NCBI GenBank assembly: GCA_013399855.1
Contig: VXAY01006834.1
Location: 21,299-85,298 of the forward strand
Origin: Oxyruncus cristatus
Lineage: Eukaryota > Chordata > Aves > Passeriformes > Cotingidae
Length of the DNA stretch: 64,000 nucleotides
Reading direction: 5' to 3'
The notes beneath the pieces were generated by a model. The model was not told where the DNA came from and did not search any database. It saw nothing but the letters and a program-made list of their open reading frames with translations. Positions 1 through 9,090 of this stretch are shown piece by piece. The position numbers and the translations under genes are program-made. The stretch's first letter is position 1; each line of letters begins with the position of its first letter.

Positions 1-291
1 TGCCAACAGAAATGACAAACCTTCTCCCCGTCGGTTCAGGGGTGGTGAGCTGGTGCCCCAAGGGGTGAGGAGCAGGGGGTCCCTGCTGGGGGGCACAGGG
101 GGAACCCCAACTCTGCGGGGTGGCTGGGGGAGGCGAGTCCTGTCAGCCCGGCTGGGCTCCGCTCCCAGCCCCGGCAGGCTGGCCCCGCGCCTGCGCCTGC
201 GTCCTGCCGGCTCAGGCCCTGCAGCCCGCTCATCCAGGGGGGTCCAGCCCCTGTAGCCCCCCGGGGGCTGATACCGGGTGCCTTCCTGCAG

Positions 292-389
292 TCTGGCTGA
301 CGACGCAGAACCACAGCACGCTGGTGACAGAGCGCAGCGCCGTCCCCTTCCTCCCCGTCAACCCTGAGTACTCGGCCACGCGAAACCAG
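292..389 (+). CDS. GIT1: GIT1 exon: Spa2-homology region, first visible part
   Basis: The acceptor is CTTCCTGCAG ending at 291 and the donor GTGAGC starts at 390. The first valine codon is split: its G comes from the previous exon outside the window. Encodes the conserved VPFLPVNPEYSATRNQ stretch. Confidence 0.92.
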
Positions 390-2831
390 GTGAGCCCACC
401 CCCCCCAGGCCTCGTGGCTCCCCCCACAAGGCCTTGTGACCCCCCTGTGCACCCAGACCTCTGCTCACCCCCTTTTCTCCTCCTCCTACCCCCAGGGCCG
501 GCAGAAGCTGGCCAGGTTCAACGCCAGGGAGTTCGCCACCTTGCTCATCGACATCCTTGGGGAAGCCAAGCGCCGGCAGCAAGGGAAGAGTCTGCTGAGC
601 CCCACAGGTGAGGGGCAGAGGGCAACAAAGGGGATCTGAGCATCCCTCCCTGCCCTGTGCTCAGCACCGCCTTGCCTTCCCCCAGACGCCCTCGACTACT
701 CGCTGCGGAGCCAGAGTGACGTGGACGACCAGCACGACTACGACAGCGTCGCATCCGACGAGGACACAGACCAGGAACTGCTGCGCAACGCCTCCCGCAA
801 CAACCGTGCCAGGGTGAGCCCCGGACCCCACCTGGACCCCGCCCCGCCTGTGGCATCCCGGTGCTGAGCCCCCTCTCCCCACAGAGCATGGACTCCTCCG
901 ACCTGTCAGACGGCCCCATCACGCTGCAGGAATACCTGGAGGTGAAGAAGGCTCTGGCTGCCTCTGAAGCCAAGGTGCAGCAGCTGATGAAGGTGAACAA
1001 CAGCCTGAGCGATGAGCTGCGCCGGCTGCAGCGTGAGGTGGGTGCGGGGCCGGCAGGACCCCCCCCTTCGTTGTATTTCACTCCTTGCTGAAGCCTCCCC
1101 CCGCTCCTCCTGGCTACAGATCCACAAGCTGCAGGCAGAGAACACGCAGATCCGGCAGCAGACTGGTCCCGCACACCCAACCCCGGCCCCCAGTGAGCGG
1201 CCAGAGCATGGGCACCCCCCGGGCACGGCCCCCACACACCGCCGGGACCGCCAGGCCTTCTCCATGTACGAGCCGGGCTCGGCGCTGAAACCCTTCGGGC
1301 AGCCGGTGGAGGAGCTGGTGACACGGCTGCCCTTCGGCCCTGGCGTGAGTGTGCTGGGGCGGGCGGGTGGGTTTTGGGGTGCAGCAGCCTCCCCAGCCCC
1401 GCAGGGTGCTGGGTCCTGTCCCCGCGGGGCTGTAACCTTCTGTGTGTTGCCAGGAGGTGGAGGACGAGGCTCTGTACTCCATGCACATCCCGGCCAGCGT
1501 GTACCGGGTAAGGGGGCCGCAGCGGGGGCGGCTCCTGCATGGGATGTGGTGGCTTGTTGCCTGCCCAGGATGTGGCCTTTGGGATGTCCTGTCCCCCCAC
1601 TGCCCTGAACCCCCCTGGGTCAGGCCGGGGACCTCCCCAAGGGACTGCGGCTGTGGGATGTTCCTGCATGCAGGGTGGTGGTGTCCCCTGTGCTCGTCCT
1701 CCCCTGCACGTCACCGGTGTCGGCTCCAGACCCTTCTGCACCGTGTTCAGCGCCGGCTTCCCTTCTGTTCCCCCTCCAGATCCGGAAAGGTCCATCTGCC
1801 TCCTCGGTGCCCTTTCCCCCGTCCTCCCCGCTGCTCTCCTGCCAACCCGATGGTGGCCGGCACATGGTGATGTACTGGGGATGGGGGGCAATTCCTGGGG
1901 TGGGAAGACCCCCGACCCTGTGTGGGGATGGGGCTGGGCAGGGCTTGACGCTGCTCCTCTGCCCTCCAGAGCAAGCTGGACCGGCACGGCAGCGGCACCG
2001 ACAGCGACTACGACAACACACAGGGGGGTGAGGTCCTGATCAGGTCAGTGCTGGGGCTGGGGGCTGTGCCAGGGAACATGGGAACACAGGGACGTGCAGT
2101 TGACACTGACCCGTCGGTGCCTGCAGCATGGAGGGCAAGCGGTTTGTGGAGCTGAGCAAGGATGAGGACTTCCCTCATGAGCTGGACCCGCTGGACGGGG
2201 AGCTGGACCCTGGACTGCCCAGCACAGAGGACGTCATCCTCAAAACTGAGCAGGTCACCAAGAACATCCAGGAGCTGCTGCGGGCGGCGCAGGAGTCCAA
2301 ACATGACAGGTGGGACTGGTGCACAGGCTTGGGGTCCCTCTGGATCCCCAGACCAAGGGGCTGAGGTCACACAGGGTCATCCCTGCCACCCCCTGTGGTC
2401 AGGAGCAGTGGTCTCCTGCAATGCTCACTGCCCACCCTATCTCCTTGCCCCCAGCTTCATGCCCTGCTCAGAGAAGATCCACTCAGCTGTGACAGAGATG
2501 GCATCACTCTTCCCTAAGGTGAGAGGGGTAGTGCATCCCTGGGGTGGGGATGGTCCCCACCAGACACTGTCAGCTTCCTGGGCGTGGGTTCTGATGCCGG
2601 TCCTGTGCCCTGCTGCAGAAGCCGGCTCTGGAGACGGTGCGGAGCTCCCTGCGGCTGCTCAACGCCAGCGCCTACCGGCTGCAGAGCGAGTGCCGCAAGA
2701 CCGTGCCCCCCGAGCCGGGCGCCAGCGTGGACTACCAGCTCCTGACCCAGCAGGTCATCCAGTGTGCCTACGACATCGCCAAGGCCGCCAAGCAGCTGGT
2801 CACCATCACCACCCGCGAGAAGAAGCAGTGA
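292..2831 (+). CDS. GIT1: GIT1, ARF GTPase-activating scaffold protein, 3' eleven coding exons (5' part outside window)
   Basis: GIT1 is a cytosolic ArfGAP scaffold that binds PIX, PAK, FAK and paxillin at focal adhesions, centrosomes and synapses. Coding exons are 292-389, 496-607, 686-813, 885-1037, 1120-1344, 1454-1507, 1780-1866, 1970-2043, 2127-2309, 2455-2518 and 2619-2831; all have AG/GT borders and consistent phase, giving 463 residues and a TGA at 2829-2831. The visible protein starts inside the Spa2-homology region (VWLTTQNHSTLVTERSAV), then an acidic DYDSVASDEDTD segment, a leucine-rich coiled coil (SEAKVQQLMKVNNSLSDELR), a Ser/Pro-rich linker and the C-terminal FAT-like bundle ending TTREKKQ. 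The ArfGAP zinc finger and ankyrin repeats (about 298 residues in mammals) are upstream of the window. GIT1 rather than GIT2 is supported by the peptide matches and by the ABHD15/TAOK1 neighbours. No damage is seen. Confidence 0.95.
496..607 (+). CDS. GIT1: GIT1 exon: second Spa2-homology repeat
   Basis: Starts GRQKLARFNAREFATLLIDI and ends with a split codon before GTGAGG. This region binds PIX and FAK in the known protein (family knowledge). Confidence 0.92.
686..813 (+). CDS. GIT1: GIT1 exon: acidic linker
   Basis: Encodes QHDYDSVASDEDTDQELLRN and ends NNRAR. It contains the conserved tyrosine of the DYDSVASDEDTD motif. The donor is GTGAGC at 814. Confidence 0.92.
885..1037 (+). CDS. GIT1: GIT1 exon: coiled coil, first half
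   Basis: A 51-codon in-phase exon. SMDSSDLSDGPITLQEYLEV leads into the heptad-rich helix SEAKVQQLMKVNNSLSDEL, the homodimerisation coiled coil in GIT proteins. Confidence 0.93.
1120..1344 (+). CDS. GIT1: GIT1 exon: end of coiled coil and Ser/Pro-rich linker
   Basis: A 75-codon exon. IHKLQAENTQIRQQ completes the zipper; a proline-rich stretch and DRQAFSMYEPGSALKPFGQP follow. The donor is GTGAGT at 1345. Confidence 0.92.
1454..1507 (+). CDS. GIT1: GIT1 short 18-codon exon
   Basis: Encodes EVEDEALYSMHIPASVYR between GCCAG and GTAAGG. Being in phase at both ends, it could be skipped without a frameshift; whether it is skipped cannot be seen here. Confidence 0.9.
1780..1866 (+). CDS. GIT1: GIT1 29-codon exon
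   Basis: Encodes IRKGPSASSVPFPPSSPLLS and ends GGRHM before GTGATG. It corresponds to the mammalian segment with RKGVSASAVPFTPSSPLL. Confidence 0.9.
1970..2043 (+). CDS. GIT1: GIT1 exon: RHGSG/DSDYDNTQ segment
   Basis: Encodes SKLDRHGSGTDSDYDNTQGG and ends with a serine codon split 2+1 before GTCAGT. Confidence 0.9.
2127..2309 (+). CDS. GIT1: GIT1 exon: start of the FAT-like domain
   Basis: Encodes MEGKRFVELSKDEDFPHELD, then LPSTEDVILKTEQVTKNIQE. The second peptide opens the helical bundle that binds paxillin LD motifs. The terminal serine codon is split. Confidence 0.93.
2455..2518 (+). CDS. GIT1: GIT1 exon: FAT-like helix 2
   Basis: Encodes FMPCSEKIHSAVTEMASLFP followed by K, in phase with the last exon. 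The donor is GTGAGA. Confidence 0.93.
2619..2831 (+). CDS. GIT1: GIT1 terminal coding exon
   Basis: 71 codons including the stop. Encodes SSLRLLNASAYRLQSECRKT through CAYDIAKAAKQLVTITTREK, then KQ and TGA at 2829-2831. It completes the four-helix FAT-like domain. Confidence 0.95.
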   Translation, partial: KPALETVRSSLRLLNASAYRLQSECRKTVPPEPGASVDYQLLTQQVIQCAYDIAKAAKQLVTITTREKKQ

Positions 2832-3325
2832 GCGCCAGCCCGCGCCTCCCCCCTGCGTGTCCCCCGGCCCCCACGCTCTCTGTCTCTCCCTTCCCTCCGG
2901 CAGCAGCCGGCACCTGGGGCGAGCGTGGCTGCAAGTGGCCTTTTTGGGGAGCTGGGGCGCGGGGCGAGCTCCCGGTGCCCCCCGCGCCGTCAAGGAGCTG
3001 GTGCTCGGCCGGCGGGGTAGGTGCCTGCGTCCCCCTGTACAGCCCCCTGCCCGCCCCGCGCCTAACTTATCCTGTACAGAGCCTGTGTAGCTGTCCATGG
3101 CGGCGGTGGCCTTGTACCCCCACCCCCCACAAAGCTCCTCTCTGGGTGGCCGGTACCCCCGGGGCCACCCACGGCATTACACTGGACTGGGACGCCCGTG
3201 GGCCCCCCCTTCCCGGGCGTCCTGAACCCCTCCCCGGGCGTCCTGCCCCCTCACTGGGGCCGCGCTCCCCACTGTAAGATGTGTCCTTGTAAATTTGTAT
3301 CAATAAAGTTGTGAGCATTGCACGG
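2832..3325 (+). other. GIT1: GIT1 3' UTR
   Basis: About 0.49 kb of GC-rich sequence between the GIT1 stop and the AATAAA-dependent cleavage region. I see no conserved element beyond the poly(A) signal. Open frames here are GC-driven shadows. Confidence 0.8.
3302..3307 (+). terminator. GIT1 polyadenylation signal AATAAA
   Basis: A canonical AATAAA about 470 bases after the stop, followed by a GT-rich stretch (GTTGTGAGC), as expected for a cleavage site near 3320-3325. Confidence 0.85.
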
Positions 3326-3590
3326 CCCATGGCCCCCGCTCCCGTGCCCGTGGAGGGTCCCGTTTCCCCTGGGCCGTGGGTTCACCCCTCCCTGGCGCCA
3401 GGCAGGGCTTGGCCACGTGTCCCTCCCGTTTCACCCAGTCCCCTTGGCCCCGCTGGCGGCTGCTCACGCCATCCCCGGCACAGCCCCGCTGTTTGCCCAG
3501 CCCCGGGGCTGGGCTTTCCCAGCACAGCCCCGCCATCGCTCTGCGAACCCGCCGAGCACCGGGGCTGCCGGCTGGGGCTCTGCTGCCTCC
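3326..3590 (+). promoter_or_regulatory. ABHD15 proximal promoter / 5' UTR interval
   Basis: Only about 265 bp separate the predicted GIT1 cleavage site from the ABHD15 start, so this GC-rich interval must hold the ABHD15 5' UTR and core promoter unless transcription starts inside GIT1. It contains a palindromic E-box CACGTG at 3414-3419. No TATA box is evident. The promoter role is inferred from position only. Confidence 0.45.
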
Positions 3591-4426
3591 ATGCTGTCCC
3601 CAGAGGGTTTGGTGGCCGCAGCCGCGATGCTCATGGTACTGGGCCTCCTGGCTTGGTGCCTTTGGGAAGGGAGACTGGAGGTGCCTGGAGACCTGGCAGA
3701 GGAGGAGGAGGAGGAAGAGGAGGGGATCCCCTTCATGGCCGAGGAGGGCTCAGGGCGCTGCCGCCTGCTGTGCAAGCCCTCGGCTCTGGCCCAGCACCTG
3801 GTGCGGAGCTTGGGGCGGTCGGCGGCGCTGAGGGGGGGACGGTGGCCATGGCCACGCTGGCCTCAGCTCCAGATGCTGCAGCAGCTCCTGCAGCCGCCTG
3901 AGCCAGAGCCGGTGGTGGCCCGGGAGCTCCTGCAGCTGTCTGATGCTGGGCTGGTGGCCCTGGACTGGCTGGTGGGACCGTGGGGGGCTGTGGGTGGCGG
4001 TGGGGGGGTCTGCAGCCCGGTGCTGCTACTAATCCCCAACGCTGCTGGGAAGGTGACGGTGGGGCTGTTGCAGCTGGGGCTGAGGGCGCTGGAGCGGGGC
4101 TTCATCCCCGTCATCTTCAACCGCCGGGGCCACAACGGCTGCCCCCTCACCACCCCCCGGCTCCAGCCCTTTGGGGACCCTGGGGACCTGCGGGAGGCCG
4201 TGACCTACCTGCGGTGCCGGCACCCCACTGCCTCTCTGCTGGCTGTCAGCGAGGGCTCGGGCTCGGGGCTGCTCTTCGCCTACCTGGGGGAGAGTGGCTC
4301 CTCCAGCCGCCTGGCTGCCGCCGCCTGCCTCTCCCCCATCTTCCGTGGCCGGGACTGGTTTGAGGCCGCGATGCCCTGGCTCTACGAGTGGCCGCTGCTC
4401 CTCCACCTCAAGCAGGGATTAAGCAG
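3591..4426 (+). CDS. ABHD15: ABHD15 exon 1
   Basis: Encodes residues 1-278 plus two bases of Arg279: the anchor, acidic linker and the first part of the hydrolase fold up to LLLHLKQGLSR. The donor is GTCAGT at 4427. Confidence 0.92.
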
Positions 4427-6032
4427 GTCAGTGCTTGGGCTTGGGAAGGTGCAGGGGGGTACCCCGGGAACCCCTCATTTATCCTTGGGGGTGTGCGTGC
4501 AGTTCAGCACCCACAGCCCCAGCACTGGGGGCAGAGGTGCTGAGGGCAGCAGAACGTGCTGGTTAATGAACACCAGCCTGGAGCCAGCTGCCATGGGGCC
4601 AGCTGGGCCACCACCTGTGTCCCCAGCCCTTCTGGGGCTGAGGCAGCACCTCAGCGTCCCTGGGCTGGGAAATCTGTCACCTCTGTGCGGGGTGGTGAAG
4701 CCCCTGTGTGATGCGTGACCCCAAAGGGGTGAGTGGGGCTGGCCACTCTCCCTGCACTGTCGCTTCTCCCCAGCACCTGACACCACCTTGTTGGCCCTGC
4801 AGGGCTTTGGGGGGGGGACCATGATGTCAACCCTCAGCTGGGTGGGGGGCTGTGACCCCCTGCCTTCCCAAGGGATCTGGGTTCCCTGTTGCCCAACACA
4901 GCCAGGCTGGAGCAGCCCAAACACAGGAGACACACCGCTCTGGGCCAAGGCACCTCTCGGGACCGGGTGGTGCTGAGACCTTTGTGGGGGCAATGGGGCC
5001 CTGCTGATGGGCAAATGGGAGCAAAAAAAAAATGGAGGTAAACCCTGAAACGTTGGGGCAAACAGGTGGCAGGTCAAGCTGTGGCAAGGCTCACATGGGT
5101 GCAGAAGGCACAGTGGGGTATTGGGGGGTGGGTGGTAGAGTGTCTGCCCCCCTCTCCATTTCCCGATATCCATTGCAAATGTTGCTGTCACGGCAACAGA
5201 GCAGAGTGCTGGCTGTCTCCCGTTGCCATGGCACCCGGGCTGTGCTGTGGGGACCCTCCAGGATCCCTGTCAAGGGGCCGGAATGGGACCCCCAAACCAC
5301 CTCTGGGGTGGGGGGTGATGTGGTGCGCTTGAGATCACCCCCAATTCCTATGTGCAGGCTGGTGCACAGTCCATGGCAGCATCCCCGCAGCATCCCCACA
5401 GCCTCCCAGCACCCAGTGGCAACTCTGGGGCCCTCAGCAGTGCCAGCCAGTCCCTGTGGCCTCCCCGTGTCCCCCCAGCCCACGGCAACATCCCCGCAGT
5501 CCCCCCCGGCATCCCCTCAGCCCCCAGCCCACGGCAGCCGCCCCGTCCCCGCAGGTACGCGGGGTCCCTGGCCGAAGCGGTGGACATGGACAGGCTGCTG
5601 GGCAGCCGCTCGCTGCGGGAGCTGGAGGAATCCCTCTTCTGCCGGACCCGGAGCCGCCCCACGAGCTGGGAGGTCTACTGGGAACGCAACGAGCCCCTGC
5701 GCGACGCGGACGAGGCGGCCGTGCCGGTGCTGTGCCTGTGCAGCGCCGACGACCCCGTGCGCGGCCCCCCGGCCCGCAGCCTGCCCATGGAGCTCTTCCG
5801 CAGCAGCCCCTACTTCTTCCTGCTGCTGACCCCGCGCGGGGGGCACTGCGGCTTCCCCCGCCGGGCACCGGGGCGCTGCTGGGGCCACGAGGCCGTGCTG
5901 GAGTATTTCAGGGCCATGGCCGAGTTCCTGCGGACGGAGGAGCGCAGGAAGGGGCTCCCGCGGCCCCGCAGGTGGGGGCGTCCCGCCGCCGAGCCCCCCG
6001 TGTTCACCTGGCAGAGGTCCTACACGCGGTAG
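3591..6032 (+). CDS. ABHD15: ABHD15, alpha/beta-hydrolase domain protein (two exons, complete)
   Basis: Exons 3591-4426 and 5555-6032 join to 437 residues, with the arginine codon split by the intron (AG|G) and a TAG at 6030-6032. Residues about 7-25 form a hydrophobic N-terminal anchor, followed by an acidic run of eight glutamates (37-44). The hydrolase-fold core shows VLLLIPN, FIPVIFNRRGHNGCPL, LQPFGDP and the nucleophile elbow AVSEGSGSG (Ser220), then CSADDPV (Asp344/345) and GGHCGF (His376), giving a plausible Ser-Asp-His triad. The protein ends WQRSYTR like mammalian ABHD15. Mammalian ABHD15 binds and stabilises PDE3B and is needed for insulin to suppress lipolysis in fat cells; its own substrate is not established. 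I chose the ATG at 3591 because it places the hydrophobic anchor at the N-terminus; the ATG at 3627 (Met13) has a better -3 base and is an alternative. Confidence 0.93.
4427..5554 (+). other. ABHD15 intron
   Basis: 1,128 bp, GC-rich. The last 180 bp is a C-rich low-complexity tract with three copies of TCCCCGCAG (ending at 5390, 5499 and 5554); the third is the acceptor used here because it alone restores the conserved SRYAGSLAE reading. No gene is seen inside. Confidence 0.8.
5555..6032 (+). CDS. ABHD15: ABHD15 exon 2 (terminal coding exon)
   Basis: Encodes YAGSLAEAVDMDRLLGSRSL, the catalytic Asp and His segments (LCSADDPVRG, RGGHCGF) and the family C-terminus TWQRSYTR, then TAG. Strong GC bias compared with TAOK1. 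Confidence 0.93.
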
Positions 6033-6080
6033 CTCCCCCTGTCCCCGGGGGGCTCACAGAGGCAGGCAGACACTCCGTGT

Positions 6081-6086
6081 ACTAAA
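6081..6086 (+). terminator. Candidate ABHD15 poly(A) signal (ACTAAA variant)
   Basis: I find no AATAAA or ATTAAA on the plus strand just after the ABHD15 stop. ACTAAA, a known weak hexamer variant, lies 49 bases after the stop and is followed at 6102-6119 by a T-rich stretch resembling a downstream element. This would give a very short 3' UTR. Confidence 0.35.
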
Positions 6087-6091
6087 ATTAC

Positions 6092-6097
6092 TTTATT
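6092..6097 (-). terminator. TAOK1 distal polyadenylation signal AATAAA
   Basis: TTTATT on the plus strand reads AATAAA in the TAOK1 direction, followed (towards lower coordinates) by a GT-rich stretch around 6045-6075. Cleavage is expected near 6070-6080, which fixes the 3' end of the long TAOK1 UTR. Confidence 0.75.
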
Positions 6098-7083
6098 ACA
6101 GTTGATTTTTTTTTTTTTTAACATTTCCTTTGCTATGATACAAAGGATACTTACAAACAAAATATTACATATGACCTTATTTTTTTTTTTCTCTTCTCTT
6201 ATTTTCTGACAACTTGGTAACAGCTTTAAATGCACAATCTATACAATTAATACAGGTTATATATGAGCTATAATGTATGTTGAACCAGAAGAATACCAGA
6301 ATACTGACAATATACTGTACATTAAGCCTTACCAGTTAGTGCTCGTGGCATTTTCTACAAGAAGGAAAACGCACACCTGTAGATTCACTCATACCAGCTG
6401 GTGCTACCAGACACGGAAGCAGGAAGGAGTTTTAATTCCCCTGGTTAAATCCTTCGTGGCCCATCACCGTGGTGCTGGGCCTGGAAACCTCAGACCAGTG
6501 TTCATAGTAAAACAGCAGATATGTGTGTGTTTTTTTCTAACTAATGCTCTGTGGCACAGCACGGCGTGGCCGGGCGCCTTCCCCCGGCATGGCCTTGGCC
6601 ATACCTGGATGATGCCCCAGAGCAGACGGCCACGGCGCTGGGGCCGGGCGCTGGGCGAGCTCTTGTCGGAGAGCTGGACCTCCTTGGGGAGGGGAGAGGA
6701 GAAGGAGGAGGAGGAGAGGAAAAGCAGCAACAGCTTTGCTGTCATCAGCAGGCAGCTCTTGGGTTTGTGCACATGGACAGGCGGGCGCCGAGGGGGGAAG
6801 AGCAAGCCCAAGGCACGGCGCTCCCCGGCACGGCTCCGAGCCCGGCCGCACACGGAGCTCGTGCCCGGCAAACCCTCCGCGGGGTCGGGCAAGAGCTGCC
6901 CTGTGGTCACCTCCTCGCCAGGAAAGGTTTGCTTTTGTTTTGCAGCCAAAGCCAGAGGTGTGTGGCTACAGGTGTGCACTTCCCCTCCTCCTGCCAGGGT
7001 CTACATCGCACTGATAAGGTTACATTTTTGTTTTTTTAATTTTTTTTTTCTTTTTAAAGCAACCAGCAAGTGAAGCGTTTTGG

Positions 7084-7133
7084 TTTTTTTTTTTTTTTTT
7101 TTTTTTTTCTTTTTTTTTCTTTTTTTTTTTTTT
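7084..7133. repeat. Poly(T)/poly(A) tract
   Basis: T25 C T9 C T14 on the plus strand, i.e. a roughly 50-base A-rich run in TAOK1 mRNA. No gene-like sequence precedes it, so it is not read as a retrogene tail. Confidence 0.85.
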
Positions 7134-7926
7134 CAGTTGACTGGCAAAAAGACCTGGCATTTGCACAAAAGCTGCAAATGGAAAAGAGCCATCCCCTCCT
7201 CCCACCCGCTGCATCCCAGCCCAGAAAAATCCCAAACTGTTGGAGGAAGAAAGGAAAAAAAAAAAAAACCACAACAGGGGTGGAGGAGAGGAAACGGAGG
7301 GGGGAACAGGTTGGAAAATACCAGGTTTGAGTTAACATTTCCTTGACTTCACACAATGCTTGTGCAAAAAGAAACAACCCCCCCCCCAAAAACCCAAACC
7401 CAGAAACATGCTGGAAATAATGAAAACAAATGGAAAGTAATATATAAAATTAAAAATATAAATAGGATGTCTGGCTGACTGGTAGAAGAATAGGTCATTT
7501 AGGTTACAAAAAGGAATATACATTCAAGAGGCTCTGAACCCAGTGGGGTAACTGATGTTAAACTTGTGTTAATAGTTAGGCTAGAATTCTCAAGTTTGTC
7601 TTTAAAATCTTCACAATACAAGCAAGCTATTTTTTAAAAAATATACACTATACACACCTCACACAGCTTCTCCTATCCGTATTACACACGTTACGCTACC
7701 CTCCCATCCACTACACCGAGGGAGGGGTCCCACGGCCGAGGGGCACAGGGTGATCCCCCCATCCCATCCCGCCGGCCCTGCGGTGGCGGTGGGGCAGCGA
7801 TGGCTGCGGGGCCGGGCAGGTCCTTGGCCCCTCCACGTCTTTACCACAACCTTCTCAAGCATTTACAAGTCACCAAAGGGCTGTAGCCTTTTTTATGTTA
7901 TACACACTTCACTTTGTAACGTTAAT

Positions 7927-7934
7927 TATTTACA
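7927..7934 (-). promoter_or_regulatory. Pumilio response element TGTAAATA
   Basis: An exact match to the PUM1/2 consensus TGTANATA on the TAOK1 mRNA strand, in an AT-rich context. Confidence 0.4.
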
Positions 7935-9082
7935 ATCAGGGCTGCCCCCCCATCTTTCAGCTGTTTCTAGGCAGGTAAAAAAAAAAAAAAAAAGATCCTG
8001 TTCCAAGCAAGCAGGGGGAAGAGCTGTGGGGGGTTAGGAAGGAAGAAAAGCTGAAGAAAGGAAGCGGGTGGTTTGCTTGCCAGAAGCCAAACCCGTACGC
8101 GCACGTCTTGCCTCTCCTTCTCTGATCCTTGAATCCTTACAAGCTCCCGTCCCCTACAACCTCCAGGACAACCGGACCCGGAGAGCACGGCCTCACCGGC
8201 GCTCAAACTCCTCTGCTCGCAGCTTCCCGGGATGTTCAGCACAGCTATTCTCAACTCACAGGCTTGCCTCTGCTACAGGACACAGAGCACAGGTCCTGAC
8301 CATTCCTAGGAGCCCACCCCTCACTCAGCAGCAGCTCTTGCAGTGCAAGCCAACTGCAGTAGAGCAGGGACATCGGAACCCCCACAAGCCACCACACTGC
8401 ACCCCCAAACTCGCCCTTGGCAGCTGCCACCGGCCATAGTTGGGCTCTGACAGAGCCGTGCAGAGGCAGCGGCCACTGACTTCAGCTCATCAACAACCCT
8501 GCACTGAATTCTGCACTCTGCTGAGCTCAGAGTTGCCATAGAAATGTGTGATCCTGGCACTAAAAGCAGGCAACGATCTCAAATCAAAGTCTTTTTTTGT
8601 TTTGTTTTTTTTTTCCTCAAGTAAACTTAGATGAACTCGGGTTAAAGACAAAAGCAGTCGGAAGGGGAAAACAGATCATTTCTAGAGAGATTGAAAAATA
8701 TAGTCACAAGCCGGTATTAAACTGCAGCAAAGAACCTAAACTCGGTCCCTGTTGAGTTCAGCTCCAGAGCAAGCTCCAAGCCACCGCTCTGTCCCTCGCA
8801 CTGCCCTCCGTACGGCACACGACGCCCAAGGGAAGGAGATTCCACACAGCCAACATGGAAAACCCGGCTGAAGGCTGGAAGCCGAAAGCCCTGGCCTCCC
8901 CAGCTCAAAATACTGAAGCACAAATTCCTTACAGCATCACTGGACAAGTCTCGGGGATTAGGTGCATGCTGAACTACGACTGGCAATTACAGTAGCTTTC
9001 TGCTAGCTGGCACATACTGTATCTATAAATTTTAGTACAAAAACTTAAAAAATACAGAAACTAGGTCAATTTGTTAACTACA

Positions 9083-9090
9083 TATTTACA
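9083..9090 (-). promoter_or_regulatory. Pumilio response element TGTAAATA
   Basis: A second exact TGTANATA match on the mRNA strand, in the AT-rich block 9000-9140, which looks like the best-preserved regulatory-type segment of the UTR. Confidence 0.4.

Noticed and set aside
1..291. Possible further upstream GIT1 exon at the window start
   Set aside because: The expected preceding peptide (ending RRENDA) is not encoded in any frame with a suitable donor, so this is treated as intron.
545..1987. 480-codon open frame on the minus strand across GIT1
   Set aside because: It is antisense to seven conserved GIT1 exons in very GC-rich DNA where stops are rare; the translation is Pro/Gly/Arg-rich and matches no family.
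3318..4718. Single-exon ABHD15 reading from 3318 to 4718
   Set aside because: After 4426 the translation loses all similarity to ABHD15, while exon 2 at 5555 continues the conserved sequence; the tail is intron read-through.
6273..7073. 266-codon open frame on the plus strand within the TAOK1 3' UTR
   Set aside because: No domain, no splice or promoter support, low-complexity Lys/Ser/Phe-rich ends; the length is explained by the CpG-rich patch it crosses.
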